A stretch of 64,000 nucleotides of DNA, taken from positions 186,001-250,000 of the forward strand of contig JAIMBD010000001.1 of assembly GCA_023511625.1 (NCBI GenBank), written 5' to 3'. Shown piece after piece: positions 49,869 to 59,471 of this stretch. Position 1 is the stretch's first letter. The number at the start of each line of letters is the position of its first letter. The notes below the pieces were generated by a model. That model was not told where the DNA came from and ran no database searches. It saw nothing but the letters and a program-made list of their open reading frames with translations. Both the position numbers and the translations under genes were made by a program. The DNA is from Bacillota bacterium. GTDB taxonomy: Bacteria; Bacillota; Sulfobacillia; Sulfobacillales; Sulfobacillaceae.

Positions 49869-51116
49869 ATGGACGATAACGGGACCTTCAAGCATCGCGG
49901 CGCCACCATTGCGACCGGGTTTATCATGCTGGGGTTGACGGTGGCCTTGATTGTCTTCTCGGAGCACGGCTATCGGGCCACGGTGGGCGCTTTGAAGCTG
50001 TTTTTCGAGGTGGTCTTTCCCTCGCTGCTCCCGTTTTTTATCCTCTCCGACATCATGTTGGCCACGGGGATGGTCCACTTTCTCGGCGTCTTTTTTGAGC
50101 CGCTGATGCGTCCGTTGTTTCGCGTACCCGGCGTGGGCTCGTTCGTGTTTTCCATGGGGCTGGCGGCGGGATATCCCATGGATGCGGTGTTGACGGCCAA
50201 ATTTCGCCGCCAGGGGCTGTGTACGAAGGTGGAGGGCGAACGCCTTCTGGCGTTTACCAACTCGGCCGACCCCTTGTTTTTGTGGGGGGCAGTGGCCGTG
50301 GGGATGTTTGGCATGCCGGGGTTGGGTACGCTTTTGGCCGTCGCCCATTATCTCTCCGGGTTGTTGGTGGGGTTGACCTTCCGCTTTTACGGGCGGGGGA
50401 AACCCGAGACGCCGGAGCCGCCGCGCCTCTGGCAGGGCATGTGGAGTCGGGCGATAGACGCGATGTTGACGGCCCGCGCGGAAGATGGCCGCCCCTTTGG
50501 GCGGGTGGTCAACGAGGCCATTTCCGAATCGGTGAGCACCCTGTTTATGATCATGAGTTTCATTGTGTTGTTTGCGGTCACGCTCCGGGTGTTGACCGAA
50601 ACCCGCATCCTGACCGTCATCAGTACCCCACTGGACTGGATCTTCCGGCTGATCGGATTCTCCCCCCATCTGGTTTCAGCGGCCGTCCAAGGCCTCTTTG
50701 AAATCGACTTGGGGGCTGCAGCGGCAGCCCAGGCCCACGCCCCGTTGATTCAGCAATTGGCGGTGGTCTCGGCCATTGTGGCCTGGTCGGGACTGTCTGT
50801 GCATGGGCAGGTGGCGTCGGTGTTGGCCGACACCGACATTTCCATGAAGCCCTACATGCTGGCCCGCCTGCTTCATGCCGTCTACGCCGGCATCCTGACC
50901 GTGTCGTTGTGGCCCCTTGCCGCCCATGTGTCTCTCGGCACCCTATTGCCGGTGTTCGCCGCCCGGGATTATCTCATCAGCGGCCCTACCGGCCCTGCGT
51001 TTCTCGACGGCCTGCATTTCTCGCTGGGGATGGCCGTCTTAAGCCTAGTGGGGCTGGTAGGAGCCGCGACGACAATCTGGCTGGTGCGGACCGGGCGCCG
51101 GTGGCTGGGGGAGTAG
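49869..51116 (+). CDS. ylbJ: Sporulation integral membrane protein YlbJ
   Basis: Protein of 415 residues with about eight membrane segments and the nucleoside-recognition/gate architecture. Typical YlbJ passages: LKLFFEVVFPSLLPFFILSD, MRPLFRVPGVGSFVFSMGLAAGYPMDA split over residues 79-105, LLAFTNSADPLFLWGAVAVG, and the second half LFEIDLGAAAAAQAHAPL and AWSGLSVHGQVASVLADTDI. In Bacillus YlbJ is needed for spore cortex formation and heat resistance. Its presence implies endospore formation in this lineage. ATG 49869 has GGGGAGGGGG upstream. Confidence 0.85.
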   Translation: MDDNGTFKHRGATIATGFIMLGLTVALIVFSEHGYRATVGALKLFFEVVFPSLLPFFILSDIMLATGMVHFLGVFFEPLMRPLFRVPGVGSFVFSMGLAAGYPMDAVLTAKFRRQGLCTKVEGERLLAFTNSADPLFLWGAVAVGMFGMPGLGTLLAVAHYLSGLLVGLTFRFYGRGKPETPEPPRLWQGMWSRAIDAMLTARAEDGRPFGRVVNEAISESVSTLFMIMSFIVLFAVTLRVLTETRILTVISTPLDWIFRLIGFSPHLVSAAVQGLFEIDLGAAAAAQAHAPLIQQLAVVSAIVAWSGLSVHGQVASVLADTDISMKPYMLARLLHAVYAGILTVSLWPLAAHVSLGTLLPVFAARDYLISGPTGPAFLDGLHFSLGMAVLSLVGLVGAATTIWLVRTGRRWLGE

Positions 51117-51394
51117 GGCGTCGCCGCACGGGCGGCGTGCAAGAGGCCAGGGTTCGGCCCAAGCGAGTCTCCGATGCCTGGTCTTGTGGCCGCGATCAGT
51201 CCGCTCCATCCCGGCGGAAGCGGGGCATGGGACGCCTACCACGGCACAAGTCCGACGGCGTTCTGGGATGGTCCTCCGGTTCTCCTCTGCCCCACGCGGA
51301 TGCGCGTGGCGGGGCGGCCAGGCGGCGAACGGGAGGATCTTAGCGGCGCGGTGGGGATGGCGGGGGTTCGGCAGGACGTGAGCCGGTTTCTCCT

Positions 51395-53161
51395 TTAGGG
51401 GCCAAAACGCCACAGGCGGTTGCGGGCGGGTTCGGTGGCCCAGACGGTCATCATGCCGGTCGCGTCCCAGGCCAAGGCCAGGCCCAAAATTCCAGCCGGC
51501 AGGGTAGGGAGCGTGGGCACCACGGACCCGCCCAAGGTGCGCAGGCTCGCAAGGCGGCCGGTGTGGGGATGGACCTCGAACAGGCGCGGGCCGTTGCCAT
51601 CGGCCACTACCAGGTGGCCGTTGTCGGGGTTGAAGGCCAGCGCCGCCGGATGCGCGAGCGGTTTTCCGGCAAAGATCGGTACCGGTTTCCAGGGGCCCTT
51701 GGGGGAAGAGGCGCCCACAACTTGCACCACGCGGTGGCCGTGTCCATCGCCGGCGTACAGGGTGTCGTCTTGGGGTACCCAGCAGAGGCCCAGCGGCTGG
51801 AGCTGAGGCGGAATCACCGAGGGGGCGAGTGCCACCAGGGGCTCGGGGCGCAGCGGCATGGGAGGGGACGGCCCATCGGACAGGGGCAGCCGGTACAAGG
51901 CGAGCCCGGGCCCGGCGAGATAAAACAAGTACGGGGGCAGGCCGTACCAAGGACCAAAATTATAGGCCGCTCCCAGAAGCCCCGGCCACGGAAAATCACC
52001 GGTCCCAATCCAGTCGCCGTCACCGGTCGGCTCTAGCACCTCAAGACAGGCGGCAGAACCGGTGGGGTCGTCGCCCCAGCTGACCACCCACAGCGTCTCA
52101 CCTTCGCCGACGGTAAGGCCGATGGGAGCGCGGCGGGACCGGGCGACGATTTCGGTCGTGCGGCCGCTTAAGCGGTGGAGGGTTCCTTCGGCCGTCACCG
52201 TTCCGCTGGCGTCGGCCAAAGTCGTCACAAGGGGAGTGGGCGTGGCCGGGGGAGGGGCTGTCGCAGGCACCACAGTCAGTCCCGCGGGACCTTGGTGCTC
52301 GCCGGCCGGAGTGGGAAAAAGGAGAGCCGGGCGTGGGGATCGCAGGGCACCCAAGCTTTGGCGGGGCGCAGTGTCGAGGGAATACGCCATGGTGGGGGAG
52401 ATTAAGCCCAAGCGGTGATAGGTCGCCGGGCCTACAACGCCGTCGGGGCGTTGGCCGACCCGCGCCTGTAGCGCCATGACCGCCTGTCGGGTCATCGACC
52501 CGAAACGCCCATCGATACGGCCCCGATAAAATCCGAGATTGGCGAGCACGGTCTGCAGAGCGGCGGTGTCTACCCCGTCGGCGCCGGCGTAAAGGTTGCG
52601 CCCGCCGAGGAGTGCCACCGCCTCAAGCAAGAGGAGGGTCTTGGGGTCAAGGGTGCCATCGACCGGCACCGGTTGCCTGCGAAAGACGCGACAGTCGGCT
52701 TGGAACGCCCGTAACGCGGCGGCGGTGGCGGTGGCAAAGACGCCGTCGGCGGGATGGCCCAAGAGGGCGGCGTAACGCAAGCCGTTGAGCCGGTTTTGCA
52801 GGACCACTACGTCGCCGCCGGTGTCGCCGAGTTTGAGGGGACGGCTGCCAAAGGCGGGGCCGCCGTAGGCGTCTGGAATATGGCCGAAGAGGCGAAACGT
52901 CGCCCGGCCCACCTCGCCCGAAGGGGAGAGGCCAAAGCACGCCTGGAGCGCCCGGGCCGCCTGGGCGCTCTTGCGGTCGAACCACCCCGTCACCGAAAGT
53001 CGCGGCAGGGCCAGGGCCGTCTCCGACTGCAAGAGGTTGCGAGCGGTGTTGTACAGCACCTGAAATATCCAGACGTCGGTGCCGCCAAGGTAGGGCCAGG
53101 TGAGGCGCAGCGCGCGCGAGCCAAAGGGGATGGCAGGCAAGGTCGACGGGGTCTTTGCCAT
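51395..53161 (-). CDS. Triple peptidoglycan-binding-like repeat plus beta-propeller protein
   Basis: Protein of 588 residues. Three PG_binding_1-like modules occupy about residues 8-265 (LGGTDVWIFQVLYNTARNLL; LGDTGGDVVVLQNRLNGL with DGVFATATAAALRAFQADC; VDTAALQTVLANLGFYRG with DGRFGSMTRQAVMALQARVG). After a proline-rich linker (PATAPPPATPTP) comes an NHL/SMP-30-like beta-propeller (LCWVPQDDTLYAGDGHGHR, AALAFNPDNGHLVVADGNG, LGLALAWDATGMMTVWATEP). There is no signal peptide, so export would need mother-cell lysis or another route; a spore-coat or cortex role is possible but is inference. ATG 53161 has AGGAGG. Confidence 0.7.
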   Translation of the reverse strand: MAKTPSTLPAIPFGSRALRLTWPYLGGTDVWIFQVLYNTARNLLQSETALALPRLSVTGWFDRKSAQAARALQACFGLSPSGEVGRATFRLFGHIPDAYGGPAFGSRPLKLGDTGGDVVVLQNRLNGLRYAALLGHPADGVFATATAAALRAFQADCRVFRRQPVPVDGTLDPKTLLLLEAVALLGGRNLYAGADGVDTAALQTVLANLGFYRGRIDGRFGSMTRQAVMALQARVGQRPDGVVGPATYHRLGLISPTMAYSLDTAPRQSLGALRSPRPALLFPTPAGEHQGPAGLTVVPATAPPPATPTPLVTTLADASGTVTAEGTLHRLSGRTTEIVARSRRAPIGLTVGEGETLWVVSWGDDPTGSAACLEVLEPTGDGDWIGTGDFPWPGLLGAAYNFGPWYGLPPYLFYLAGPGLALYRLPLSDGPSPPMPLRPEPLVALAPSVIPPQLQPLGLCWVPQDDTLYAGDGHGHRVVQVVGASSPKGPWKPVPIFAGKPLAHPAALAFNPDNGHLVVADGNGPRLFEVHPHTGRLASLRTLGGSVVPTLPTLPAGILGLALAWDATGMMTVWATEPARNRLWRFGP

Positions 53162-53231
53162 GGCGTCCTCCTGAACGGTGGCCGTTTCGTGCTTACCATC
53201 CAGGATATGCAAGAATTGGAAGTAGGCCCCT

Positions 53232-53271
53232 CGGGCCAAAATAAACGGCCACCGTCGTCTGGACGGTGGCC
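53232..53271 (-). terminator. Intrinsic terminator at the end of the liv/dehydrogenase operon
   Basis: Minus strand GGCCACCGTC-CAGAC-GACGGTGGCC, a perfect 10-bp stem, followed by GTTTATTTTGG. It lies 18 bases after the alcohol dehydrogenase stop. Confidence 0.85.
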
Positions 53272-53288
53272 CACGCTAGCGTTGCCGC

Positions 53289-54299
53289 TTACCGTTGCGG
53301 CTCCACCACAGCACCGACCACCGCCTCGGGGTGGCGCACCCATTCGAAGGCGTCGGGGGCCTCCGACAAACCGACCTTGCGGTGGACTAAAAGGGGTTGG
53401 AGCGCGTCGGGATGGGCGATGGCCCATTCGTAGGCCTGGCGGTAGACGTCGCGGTCGTAAGCGCAAGAGGCCAGGAGCGCCTGGCCGTTGTTGACAAAAT
53501 CCCAGATGGCCGCTTTAGGCATAGAGCCAGTCAAGGCCACCTGGACCAGAGTGCCGCCCGGCCGTACGGTGCGCGTCAGCCAGCTCAGCGCGTCGGGGGC
53601 TCCCGAGCACTCCCAAGCGATGTCGAAGCGGTCGGACGTCGGTCCCGCATAGCGGGCGAGATCGGTAAAGTCGCCCAAGACCTTGCGCGCTCCGAGGGCC
53701 GAAGCCACTTGGCGGCGGTTCTCCGCCCGTTCCACCACCGTGATGGCCTGGACGCCGTGGGCGCGCAGGGCCACCGTGGTGCAAAGCCCCACCATGCCGG
53801 CGCCGGTGACGAGCACGCGGTCGTCTGGGCGGGGGCGGCCCACGGCGACGGCGCGCCACGCCACGGCTAAGGGCTCGATGAGGGCCCCGACTTCAAAACT
53901 GACCGCCTCCGGCAACCGGTAGAGCTGTTCGACGGGAACCACGGCCAGCTCCGCAAAGCCGCCCGGCGCGTTGATTCCCAAGTTGGGATATTCGGCGCAC
54001 AAAAATCCCATCCCGCTCTGGCACCACCGACAGCGACCGCACTGCCCGACTGGGTTGACGGCCGCCCGATCCCCAGGACGCCAGTCGCGCACCTGTGAGC
54101 CGGTGGCGAGCACGCGGCCCGAAAACTCATGGCCCAAGATCTGGCCGGGAGCCACCGTGTCCATCTGCAACAAATGCAGGTCCGAACCACATACTCCACA
54201 CGCCTCTACGGCGAGCAAGACCTCGCCCGGTCCTGGCACCGGATCTGGGACCGTCTCCACCGCCAGCTCGCCGGGCCGGACTACTCGCAAGGCACGCAT
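53289..54299 (-). CDS. Zinc-dependent alcohol/polyol dehydrogenase (MDR family)
   Basis: Protein of 336 residues. Catalytic zinc: CGVCGSDLHLLQ and GHEFSGRV; structural zinc: four cysteines in CGRCRWCQSGMGFLC; coenzyme fold: VLVTGAGMVGLCTTVAL. It belongs to the threonine/sorbitol dehydrogenase branch. It is the last gene of the minus-strand operon with the SDR, the Liv-type transporter and the cupin, so it probably oxidises an alcohol intermediate of the imported compound. An intrinsic terminator follows. Confidence 0.85.
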   Translation of the reverse strand: MRALRVVRPGELAVETVPDPVPGPGEVLLAVEACGVCGSDLHLLQMDTVAPGQILGHEFSGRVLATGSQVRDWRPGDRAAVNPVGQCGRCRWCQSGMGFLCAEYPNLGINAPGGFAELAVVPVEQLYRLPEAVSFEVGALIEPLAVAWRAVAVGRPRPDDRVLVTGAGMVGLCTTVALRAHGVQAITVVERAENRRQVASALGARKVLGDFTDLARYAGPTSDRFDIAWECSGAPDALSWLTRTVRPGGTLVQVALTGSMPKAAIWDFVNNGQALLASCAYDRDVYRQAYEWAIAHPDALQPLLVHRKVGLSEAPDAFEWVRHPEAVVGAVVEPQR

Positions 54300-54348
54300 A
54301 ATCCCTTCCCCACTCCTTTCCCGGAGGCCGGAGAGGGCCTCCCGCCGT

Positions 54349-55185
54349 TTAGGTGCGCGGACCCAGCGACCGCGCAGGCAGCTGGCTCAACGCCGTTGCG
54401 CCGCCGTCGATGGGGAACACCGCCCCGGTGACGAAGCTCGAGGCCGACGAGGCCAAGAACAGCGCCAGGCCTTGAATCTCGCTGGGGTCCGCCATGCGTT
54501 GGAGGAGTACGGCGTCGCGCCACGGCTCCTCGTCTTCGGGCTTCCACGCCTGATGGCCGCCGATGTGGGTCTTGAAAGGGCCGGGCGCAATGGCGTTGAC
54601 CCGGATGCCATAGCCGGCGAGTTCTAGGGCGGCCTGCTTGGTGAGGTTGATCACCCCCGCCTTGGCGGTGATGTATCCGTAGCCGACCATGGGCTCCGAG
54701 CGCAGGCCGGCCGTCGAGGCGGTCACGATGATGCTGCCCCGCCGTTGCGGCTTCATCACCCGGGCCGCCGCTTTGAGCGTGTGGAAGACGCCGTGGAGGT
54801 TGACGCTCATGACGCGGTGCCAAAGCTCGATGGGAAACTCCTCAATCCCAAATCCCGGCGTCAAAAATCCCCGATCCCACGCCACCCCCGCGTTGGCGAA
54901 GGCCACGTCGACGCCGCCCAAAGCCTCTACGGCCCGGTCGAACAGGCGTTGGACGCTTTCAAGGTCGGCCACGTCGCACGGCACCGGAATCAGGCGCCAT
55001 CCCCGCTGCTGCCACTCGGCTGCGACGGCCTCCAGTCCCGCCTGGTCCACATCGCCACCGACGACGGTGGCTCCTCCGGCCGCCATCGCCTCGGCCATGG
55101 CCCGGCCAAGGCCGCTGGCGGCTCCGGTGACGACGACCCGGTACCCCTCGACATCCCATCGCGCACGGGGTTCGTGTTCGGCCAT
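54349..55185 (-). CDS. Short-chain dehydrogenase/reductase
   Basis: Classical SDR of 278 residues: TGAASGLGRAMAEAM (TGxxxGxG), FANAGVAWD (NAG), IVTASTAGL with the catalytic Ser, YGYITAKAGVINLTK with YxxxK, and VNAIAPGPFKTHI. NAD(P)-dependent oxidation or reduction of an alcohol/ketone. ATG 55185 has AAGGAGGAG upstream. It lies 49 bp before the alcohol dehydrogenase in the same operon; substrate unknown. Confidence 0.87.
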   Translation of the reverse strand: MAEHEPRARWDVEGYRVVVTGAASGLGRAMAEAMAAGGATVVGGDVDQAGLEAVAAEWQQRGWRLIPVPCDVADLESVQRLFDRAVEALGGVDVAFANAGVAWDRGFLTPGFGIEEFPIELWHRVMSVNLHGVFHTLKAAARVMKPQRRGSIIVTASTAGLRSEPMVGYGYITAKAGVINLTKQAALELAGYGIRVNAIAPGPFKTHIGGHQAWKPEDEEPWRDAVLLQRMADPSEIQGLALFLASSASSFVTGAVFPIDGGATALSQLPARSLGPRT

Positions 55186-55388
55186 GCTCTCTCCTCCTTC
55201 AACCCTTTCTCGTCTGCCGGTCTTTGCCCAAAGGCCCGCCGGCTGCCGGCGCATCAGGGGTTGTGAGCTCTTCCCTTCGGCGAACCCGGTGGGCCCATGC
55301 CGGTCTGACCAAAAACCGGGCGGCAGCCATGGGTCCCGTCATTCCAAGGCCGCCGCCGGTGCGTCTTGACGCTGCGGTGCCGGACGCG

Positions 55389-56648
55389 TTACCGCGGCAG
55401 TTCGGCAAAGCGCTGCTTCTCGAAGTTGGTGGGCACGAATTGGCCGTTTTCGATCCGCACCACGGCGATGTTGTTGACGTCGCTGACGCTGCCGTGTTGG
55501 GTGGGCGTGTAGTGATAGGATCCGTCCACCGTCAGCAGGGAGAGGTGATTGAGCGCCGCCGCCACGTTGGCCCGGGTCAAGGGGTGGGCCGCCTTCATGG
55601 CCGCGAACAGCAGCTGGCCCCCTGCGTAGGCGTCCACGGCGAACTGCGGCGGTTGTCCACCGTACTTTTGCTGGTAGGCCTTGGCAAACGCCAACACCAT
55701 CTGGGTAAAGGGCGTGGTGTTGGGCAGCTGCGTGCCCAGGTCGGCGTCGTTGCAATCCAGCACGACGCCGTTGGCAGCGGGCCCCGCCGGCTGCACGTAC
55801 TGGGAGAGGCACTGGGTTCCGCCCATCAGGAGCTGCATCTGTTTGTTGAGGCCGGCCGCCGCAAATTGCTTGGTGAGGATGACCTCGGCCGGTCCGGCCC
55901 CCCACACCGAGAAGGCCTGGGCGTTGGTCTGTTTGAGATTGGCCAGCATCGGGGTGAAGTCGGTGGTCGAGACCTGGAAGGGATACTGGGCCACCACCTG
56001 GATGCCAGCCGCCTTCGCGTCCTGAATCATGGCCGGGACCCCGTCGACGCCGAAGGGGTTGGTGGTGTCGTAGGCCACCGCAAACCGCTTGATCCCTTTG
56101 TACTTCATCCATTGCACCAGCGGCAGCGCCCAGTATTTGGGCAGCGGCACATCTTCGAAGATGTACGGCTGGGCCGGCGTGACCACCTTGGCGTCGTCAC
56201 TGGGCAAAAGGACCGGGATCTGCAGACGGTTGGCCACTGGCGCGAAGGCTTCGGCCACCGCGGAGTCCACCGGGCCCATGATGGCCAACACTCCCTGCCC
56301 GTTGACGGCATACAGGTCGGTGATGGCCTGGTTGCTGGAGGTGCCGTAATCCTTGACGATGAGCTGGACCGGATGGCCGTCGATGCCGCCGTGGGCGTTG
56401 ACGGCGTCTACTGCCAGGGTCAGGCCCTGCAGGTCGCCCTTGCCGAGAAACGCTGAAGGACCCGTCAAGGGGGTGATGAGGGCGATCTTGATCGGCGCCG
56501 CTCCGCCACCGGCGGCCGTCGAAGCCGGGGCCGAACTGCCAGACTTCCCTGGCGCGCTGGCACCGGAGCCACAAGCGGCGGCCAAGACAGTCACCGTGGC
56601 GGCGACGGCAGCGGTCTTCAAGGAACGCATGGAAGGGCCTGTACCCAT
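55389..56648 (-). CDS. Branched-chain amino acid-type ABC transporter binding lipoprotein
   Basis: Protein of 419 residues with a lipoprotein signal (VAATVTVLAAACGSG) and a Leu/Ile/Val-binding fold: IALITPLTGPSAFLGKGDLQ, HPVQLIVKDYGTSSNQAITD, LAIMGPVDSAVAEAFAPVAN and FAVAYDTTNPFGVDGVPAMI. LivJ-like proteins bind amino acids but also aromatic acids, amides and other organics. Given the dehydrogenases and dioxygenase-like cupin in the operon, a non-amino-acid ligand is likely. ATG 56648 has GAGGAGG upstream; 205 bp separate it from the permease gene. Confidence 0.87.
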   Translation of the reverse strand: MGTGPSMRSLKTAAVAATVTVLAAACGSGASAPGKSGSSAPASTAAGGGAAPIKIALITPLTGPSAFLGKGDLQGLTLAVDAVNAHGGIDGHPVQLIVKDYGTSSNQAITDLYAVNGQGVLAIMGPVDSAVAEAFAPVANRLQIPVLLPSDDAKVVTPAQPYIFEDVPLPKYWALPLVQWMKYKGIKRFAVAYDTTNPFGVDGVPAMIQDAKAAGIQVVAQYPFQVSTTDFTPMLANLKQTNAQAFSVWGAGPAEVILTKQFAAAGLNKQMQLLMGGTQCLSQYVQPAGPAANGVVLDCNDADLGTQLPNTTPFTQMVLAFAKAYQQKYGGQPPQFAVDAYAGGQLLFAAMKAAHPLTRANVAAALNHLSLLTVDGSYHYTPTQHGSVSDVNNIAVVRIENGQFVPTNFEKQRFAELPR

Positions 56649-56853
56649 GAAGATGATCCTCCTCACTGTCAATGTCGATGATTGCGATGCCAATCGGACT
56701 GGGAAACGCCCGGCACCGCGCCCGCCCCCTCCTTCGGGGCCGGCGCGGGCACGGGATGGCGCCGCGTCGTAACGGGGCGCCCAGCGCCAGAGTCCAGGGG
56801 CGGATGGCGGGCGCAGGGCGCTCCACGGAAGCGCGAAGTCGGCACGCGGGCCC

Positions 56854-58794
56854 CTAACCCCAACTTTGCCGCTGGGGCTCCACGTCCACAGGCGCGCCGG
56901 GTACGGGCTTGGCGGTCGGTGCCTGCTGCTGCCGGCCAAACCACCGTCTGAACTGCCCGCTGAAGAAGGGGACCAGGCCGTGCGGGAAGGCGATCAGCAC
57001 CACCACCAGCGTGCAGCCGTACACGGCGTACGAGAGCACCTCCGGCATGTACGCCGGCATCCCGGGCTGGGTGCCCAAGGTGTTCAGGACCTGGTTCAAG
57101 ATGACCAAGAGCGCCGTGCCGACCAAGGGACCGGCCAAGGTACCGAGCCCGCCCACGATGACCATGACCAGAAATTCCAGCGACAGCAGCAGGGAGAAGC
57201 CGTCGGGAGTAATGGCACCCATGAAGAAGGCGTAGATGGCTCCTGCCAGGCCGGCGTACGCGGCCGAGATGGCGAACACCACCACCTTAAAGCGCATCAC
57301 GTGGACGCCCACCGACTCTGCCGCCACTTCGCTGGTGGCCAGCGCCCGCAGCGCCCGGCCGGGACGCGAGGCGATGAGGTTGCGGGACAGAAAGAGGATG
57401 ATTACCGCCACGGCCACCGAAAGCCAGGCATAGCCCCGCAGGGACTGGATCTGCCAGCTGCCGATGCCGAAGTTGGGAATCGAGACCAACCCGGTCGAGC
57501 CGCCGAGCGCCGGAATGTTGCTCAAAAGCGCGACCAACATCAGCTGGATGGCCATGGTGGCGAAGGCCAGGTAGTTGGCGCGCATGCGCAAGACGGGAAT
57601 GCCGATGAGGGCCGCGAAGAGGCCCGACACCACCGGTGCGGCCAAGAACGCCAAAAGCGGCGGCCACCCGTGCAAGCTCAAGAGCGCCGCCGTGTAGGCA
57701 CCGATGGCCATAAACGCCGCCTGCCCGGCCGAGATCTGCCCGGCGAAGCCCATCAAGAGCGAAAGCCCGATGGTGATGACGGCGTACAGGCACATGGTGA
57801 TGTACACGGTCAGGTTCGACTGATTAAGGCCCAGAGGAATGGCCAACGCAGCCGCGATGCCGAAGAGGGGGAGTGCCACCCGCACCCATAGAGCGCGCGC
57901 GCCGCCTGTGGCAGCAGCAGGCGCCGGCGGGCGGTCTTCGACGTCGGATTGGTCGCGGCGTTGGATGGCCCGCCAGGTCATGACTGCGATCATGACCGCC
58001 AGGGCGACGATGCTTTCGTAAGAGGCCTGAAAGTATCCCGCGACCAAGGACTCCGCCACGCCCAGCACGATGCCGCCCAACAAGGCAAGGTCGAGGCTCA
58101 TGAGGTTTCCAAAGACGGCCGCCGCGAAACCGCCGATGGCCAGATTGACGTCCGAACTGAAGGTCATGGGCTGGATGGGAGCCAAGAGGACCCCTGCGAT
58201 GCCGCCCAAAAGCCCGCCCATCCCGAAGGCCCACAGCCCCATCCGACGCACGTCGATGCCCATCATCTCTGCCGCCATGGGGTTGTCGGCACAGGCCGTC
58301 ATGCCCTTGCCGAGGTAGGTGCGGTTGAAGAAGAGCCAGATGCCGGCGAAGATGGCCAGAGTGACGCCGATGATGAGGAGGTTCTGGTCTTGAATGAAGA
58401 GCTTGCCGACCGTCAGCGTCCCCGGGACTCCGGGGTAAGATTGCGGCAGATCGCCCCACAGCAAGAGTTCGCCGGCATAGCAGGCGATGGCCAGCCCAAA
58501 GGTGATGACCAAGGCGGAGATTGGCGACAACCCCCGCCGCCCCAGGGCCACGGCACCGACGCCCAGGCCGAGGCCCAACCCCACTGCGACGCCCATGGCC
58601 TCGGCCAGCCCGTGCGGCAGGTGCCAAGTCTGCAGGGCCGAAGCGGTGAGGAAGGCGGCCACCACCGAGAAGGTGCCGGCGGCGAAGTTGATGACGCGCG
58701 TCACCCGGAAGACCGCCACGAGACCGCTTCCCACCAAAGCCAGAGTACAGCCGATGGCGATGCCGGAGACGAGGTACTCGATCAGTAGGCTCAT
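56854..58794 (-). CDS. Fused LivH-LivM-type ABC permease
   Basis: Protein of 646 residues containing both permeases. Residues about 1-285 are LivH-like (GSGLVAVFRVTRVINFAAGT, MAAEMMGIDVRRMGLWAFGM); after a linker (RDQSDVEDRPPAPAAATGG) residues about 310-615 are LivM-like (GLSLLMGFAGQISAGQAAFM, YAFFMGAITPDGFSLLLSLE, VMVIVGGLGTLAGPLVG). About sixteen membrane segments in total. The two are usually separate genes; the fusion guarantees a 1:1 complex. It overlaps livF by 4 bp at its start. Confidence 0.88.
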   Translation of the reverse strand: MSLLIEYLVSGIAIGCTLALVGSGLVAVFRVTRVINFAAGTFSVVAAFLTASALQTWHLPHGLAEAMGVAVGLGLGLGVGAVALGRRGLSPISALVITFGLAIACYAGELLLWGDLPQSYPGVPGTLTVGKLFIQDQNLLIIGVTLAIFAGIWLFFNRTYLGKGMTACADNPMAAEMMGIDVRRMGLWAFGMGGLLGGIAGVLLAPIQPMTFSSDVNLAIGGFAAAVFGNLMSLDLALLGGIVLGVAESLVAGYFQASYESIVALAVMIAVMTWRAIQRRDQSDVEDRPPAPAAATGGARALWVRVALPLFGIAAALAIPLGLNQSNLTVYITMCLYAVITIGLSLLMGFAGQISAGQAAFMAIGAYTAALLSLHGWPPLLAFLAAPVVSGLFAALIGIPVLRMRANYLAFATMAIQLMLVALLSNIPALGGSTGLVSIPNFGIGSWQIQSLRGYAWLSVAVAVIILFLSRNLIASRPGRALRALATSEVAAESVGVHVMRFKVVVFAISAAYAGLAGAIYAFFMGAITPDGFSLLLSLEFLVMVIVGGLGTLAGPLVGTALLVILNQVLNTLGTQPGMPAYMPEVLSYAVYGCTLVVVLIAFPHGLVPFFSGQFRRWFGRQQQAPTAKPVPGAPVDVEPQRQSWG

Positions 58795-59471
58795 TGTGCT
58801 GCCCCCCCGCGACCTCCGAGAAAGGCCTCGTATATCGCTGGCTGTTCGGCCAACGCCTTGGTGGCACCCTCGGCGACGATGCGCCCCCCCTCAATCACGT
58901 AGGCCCGTTCGCACCAAGCAAATGCCAGGCGCACGTTTTGTTCGATCAGGAGGAGGGCAAGGTTGGTCTTTTCCCGAATCCGGGTGATCTGCTGCACGAT
59001 CTCCTTGACGACGACGGGCGCCAACCCCAACGACAGCTCATCGACCACCAAAAGCTGCGGGTCGCCCATCAAGGCCCGCCCCACCGCCACCATTTGTTGT
59101 TGTCCTCCGGACAGGGTGCCGGCCCGACGGTGGGCCATCGACCGCAGTTGCGGGAAGATCTCATAGACCAGATCGAGCGGCGGCCGATGCGAGCGCACCC
59201 GCCACGCGCCCAAAAGCAGGTTGTCTTCCACCGACAGCTCGCTGAAGAGCTGCCGCCCTTCCGGCACGAATCCGGCTCGGCCGTGAATCTGGACCGTGCC
59301 CCGCACCGGGCGCAGCACACCGGCTAGGGTCTTGACCAGCGTGGTCTTGCCGGCCCCGTTCGGGCCCACCAGCGTGACCAGCTCGCCCGGCTGAACCTCC
59401 AGGCGTACGCCGTCCAGAGCCACCGCTTGGCCGTACTGCACCACCAAGTCTCGCACTTCAAGCAGCGCCAT
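58791..59471 (-). CDS. livF: LivF-type ABC ATPase
   Basis: ATPase of 226 residues: Walker A VGPNGAGKTTLVKTLAGVL, LivF-type GRAGFVPEGRQLFSELSVED, signature TLSGGQQQMVAVGRALM, Walker B LLVVDELSLGLAP and switch His replaced by LLLIEQN as usual in LivF. It overlaps livG by 14 bp and the permease gene by 4 bp, giving a tightly coupled cassette. Confidence 0.9.
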   Translation of the reverse strand: MALLEVRDLVVQYGQAVALDGVRLEVQPGELVTLVGPNGAGKTTLVKTLAGVLRPVRGTVQIHGRAGFVPEGRQLFSELSVEDNLLLGAWRVRSHRPPLDLVYEIFPQLRSMAHRRAGTLSGGQQQMVAVGRALMGDPQLLVVDELSLGLAPVVVKEIVQQITRIREKTNLALLLIEQNVRLAFAWCERAYVIEGGRIVAEGATKALAEQPAIYEAFLGGRGGAAQ

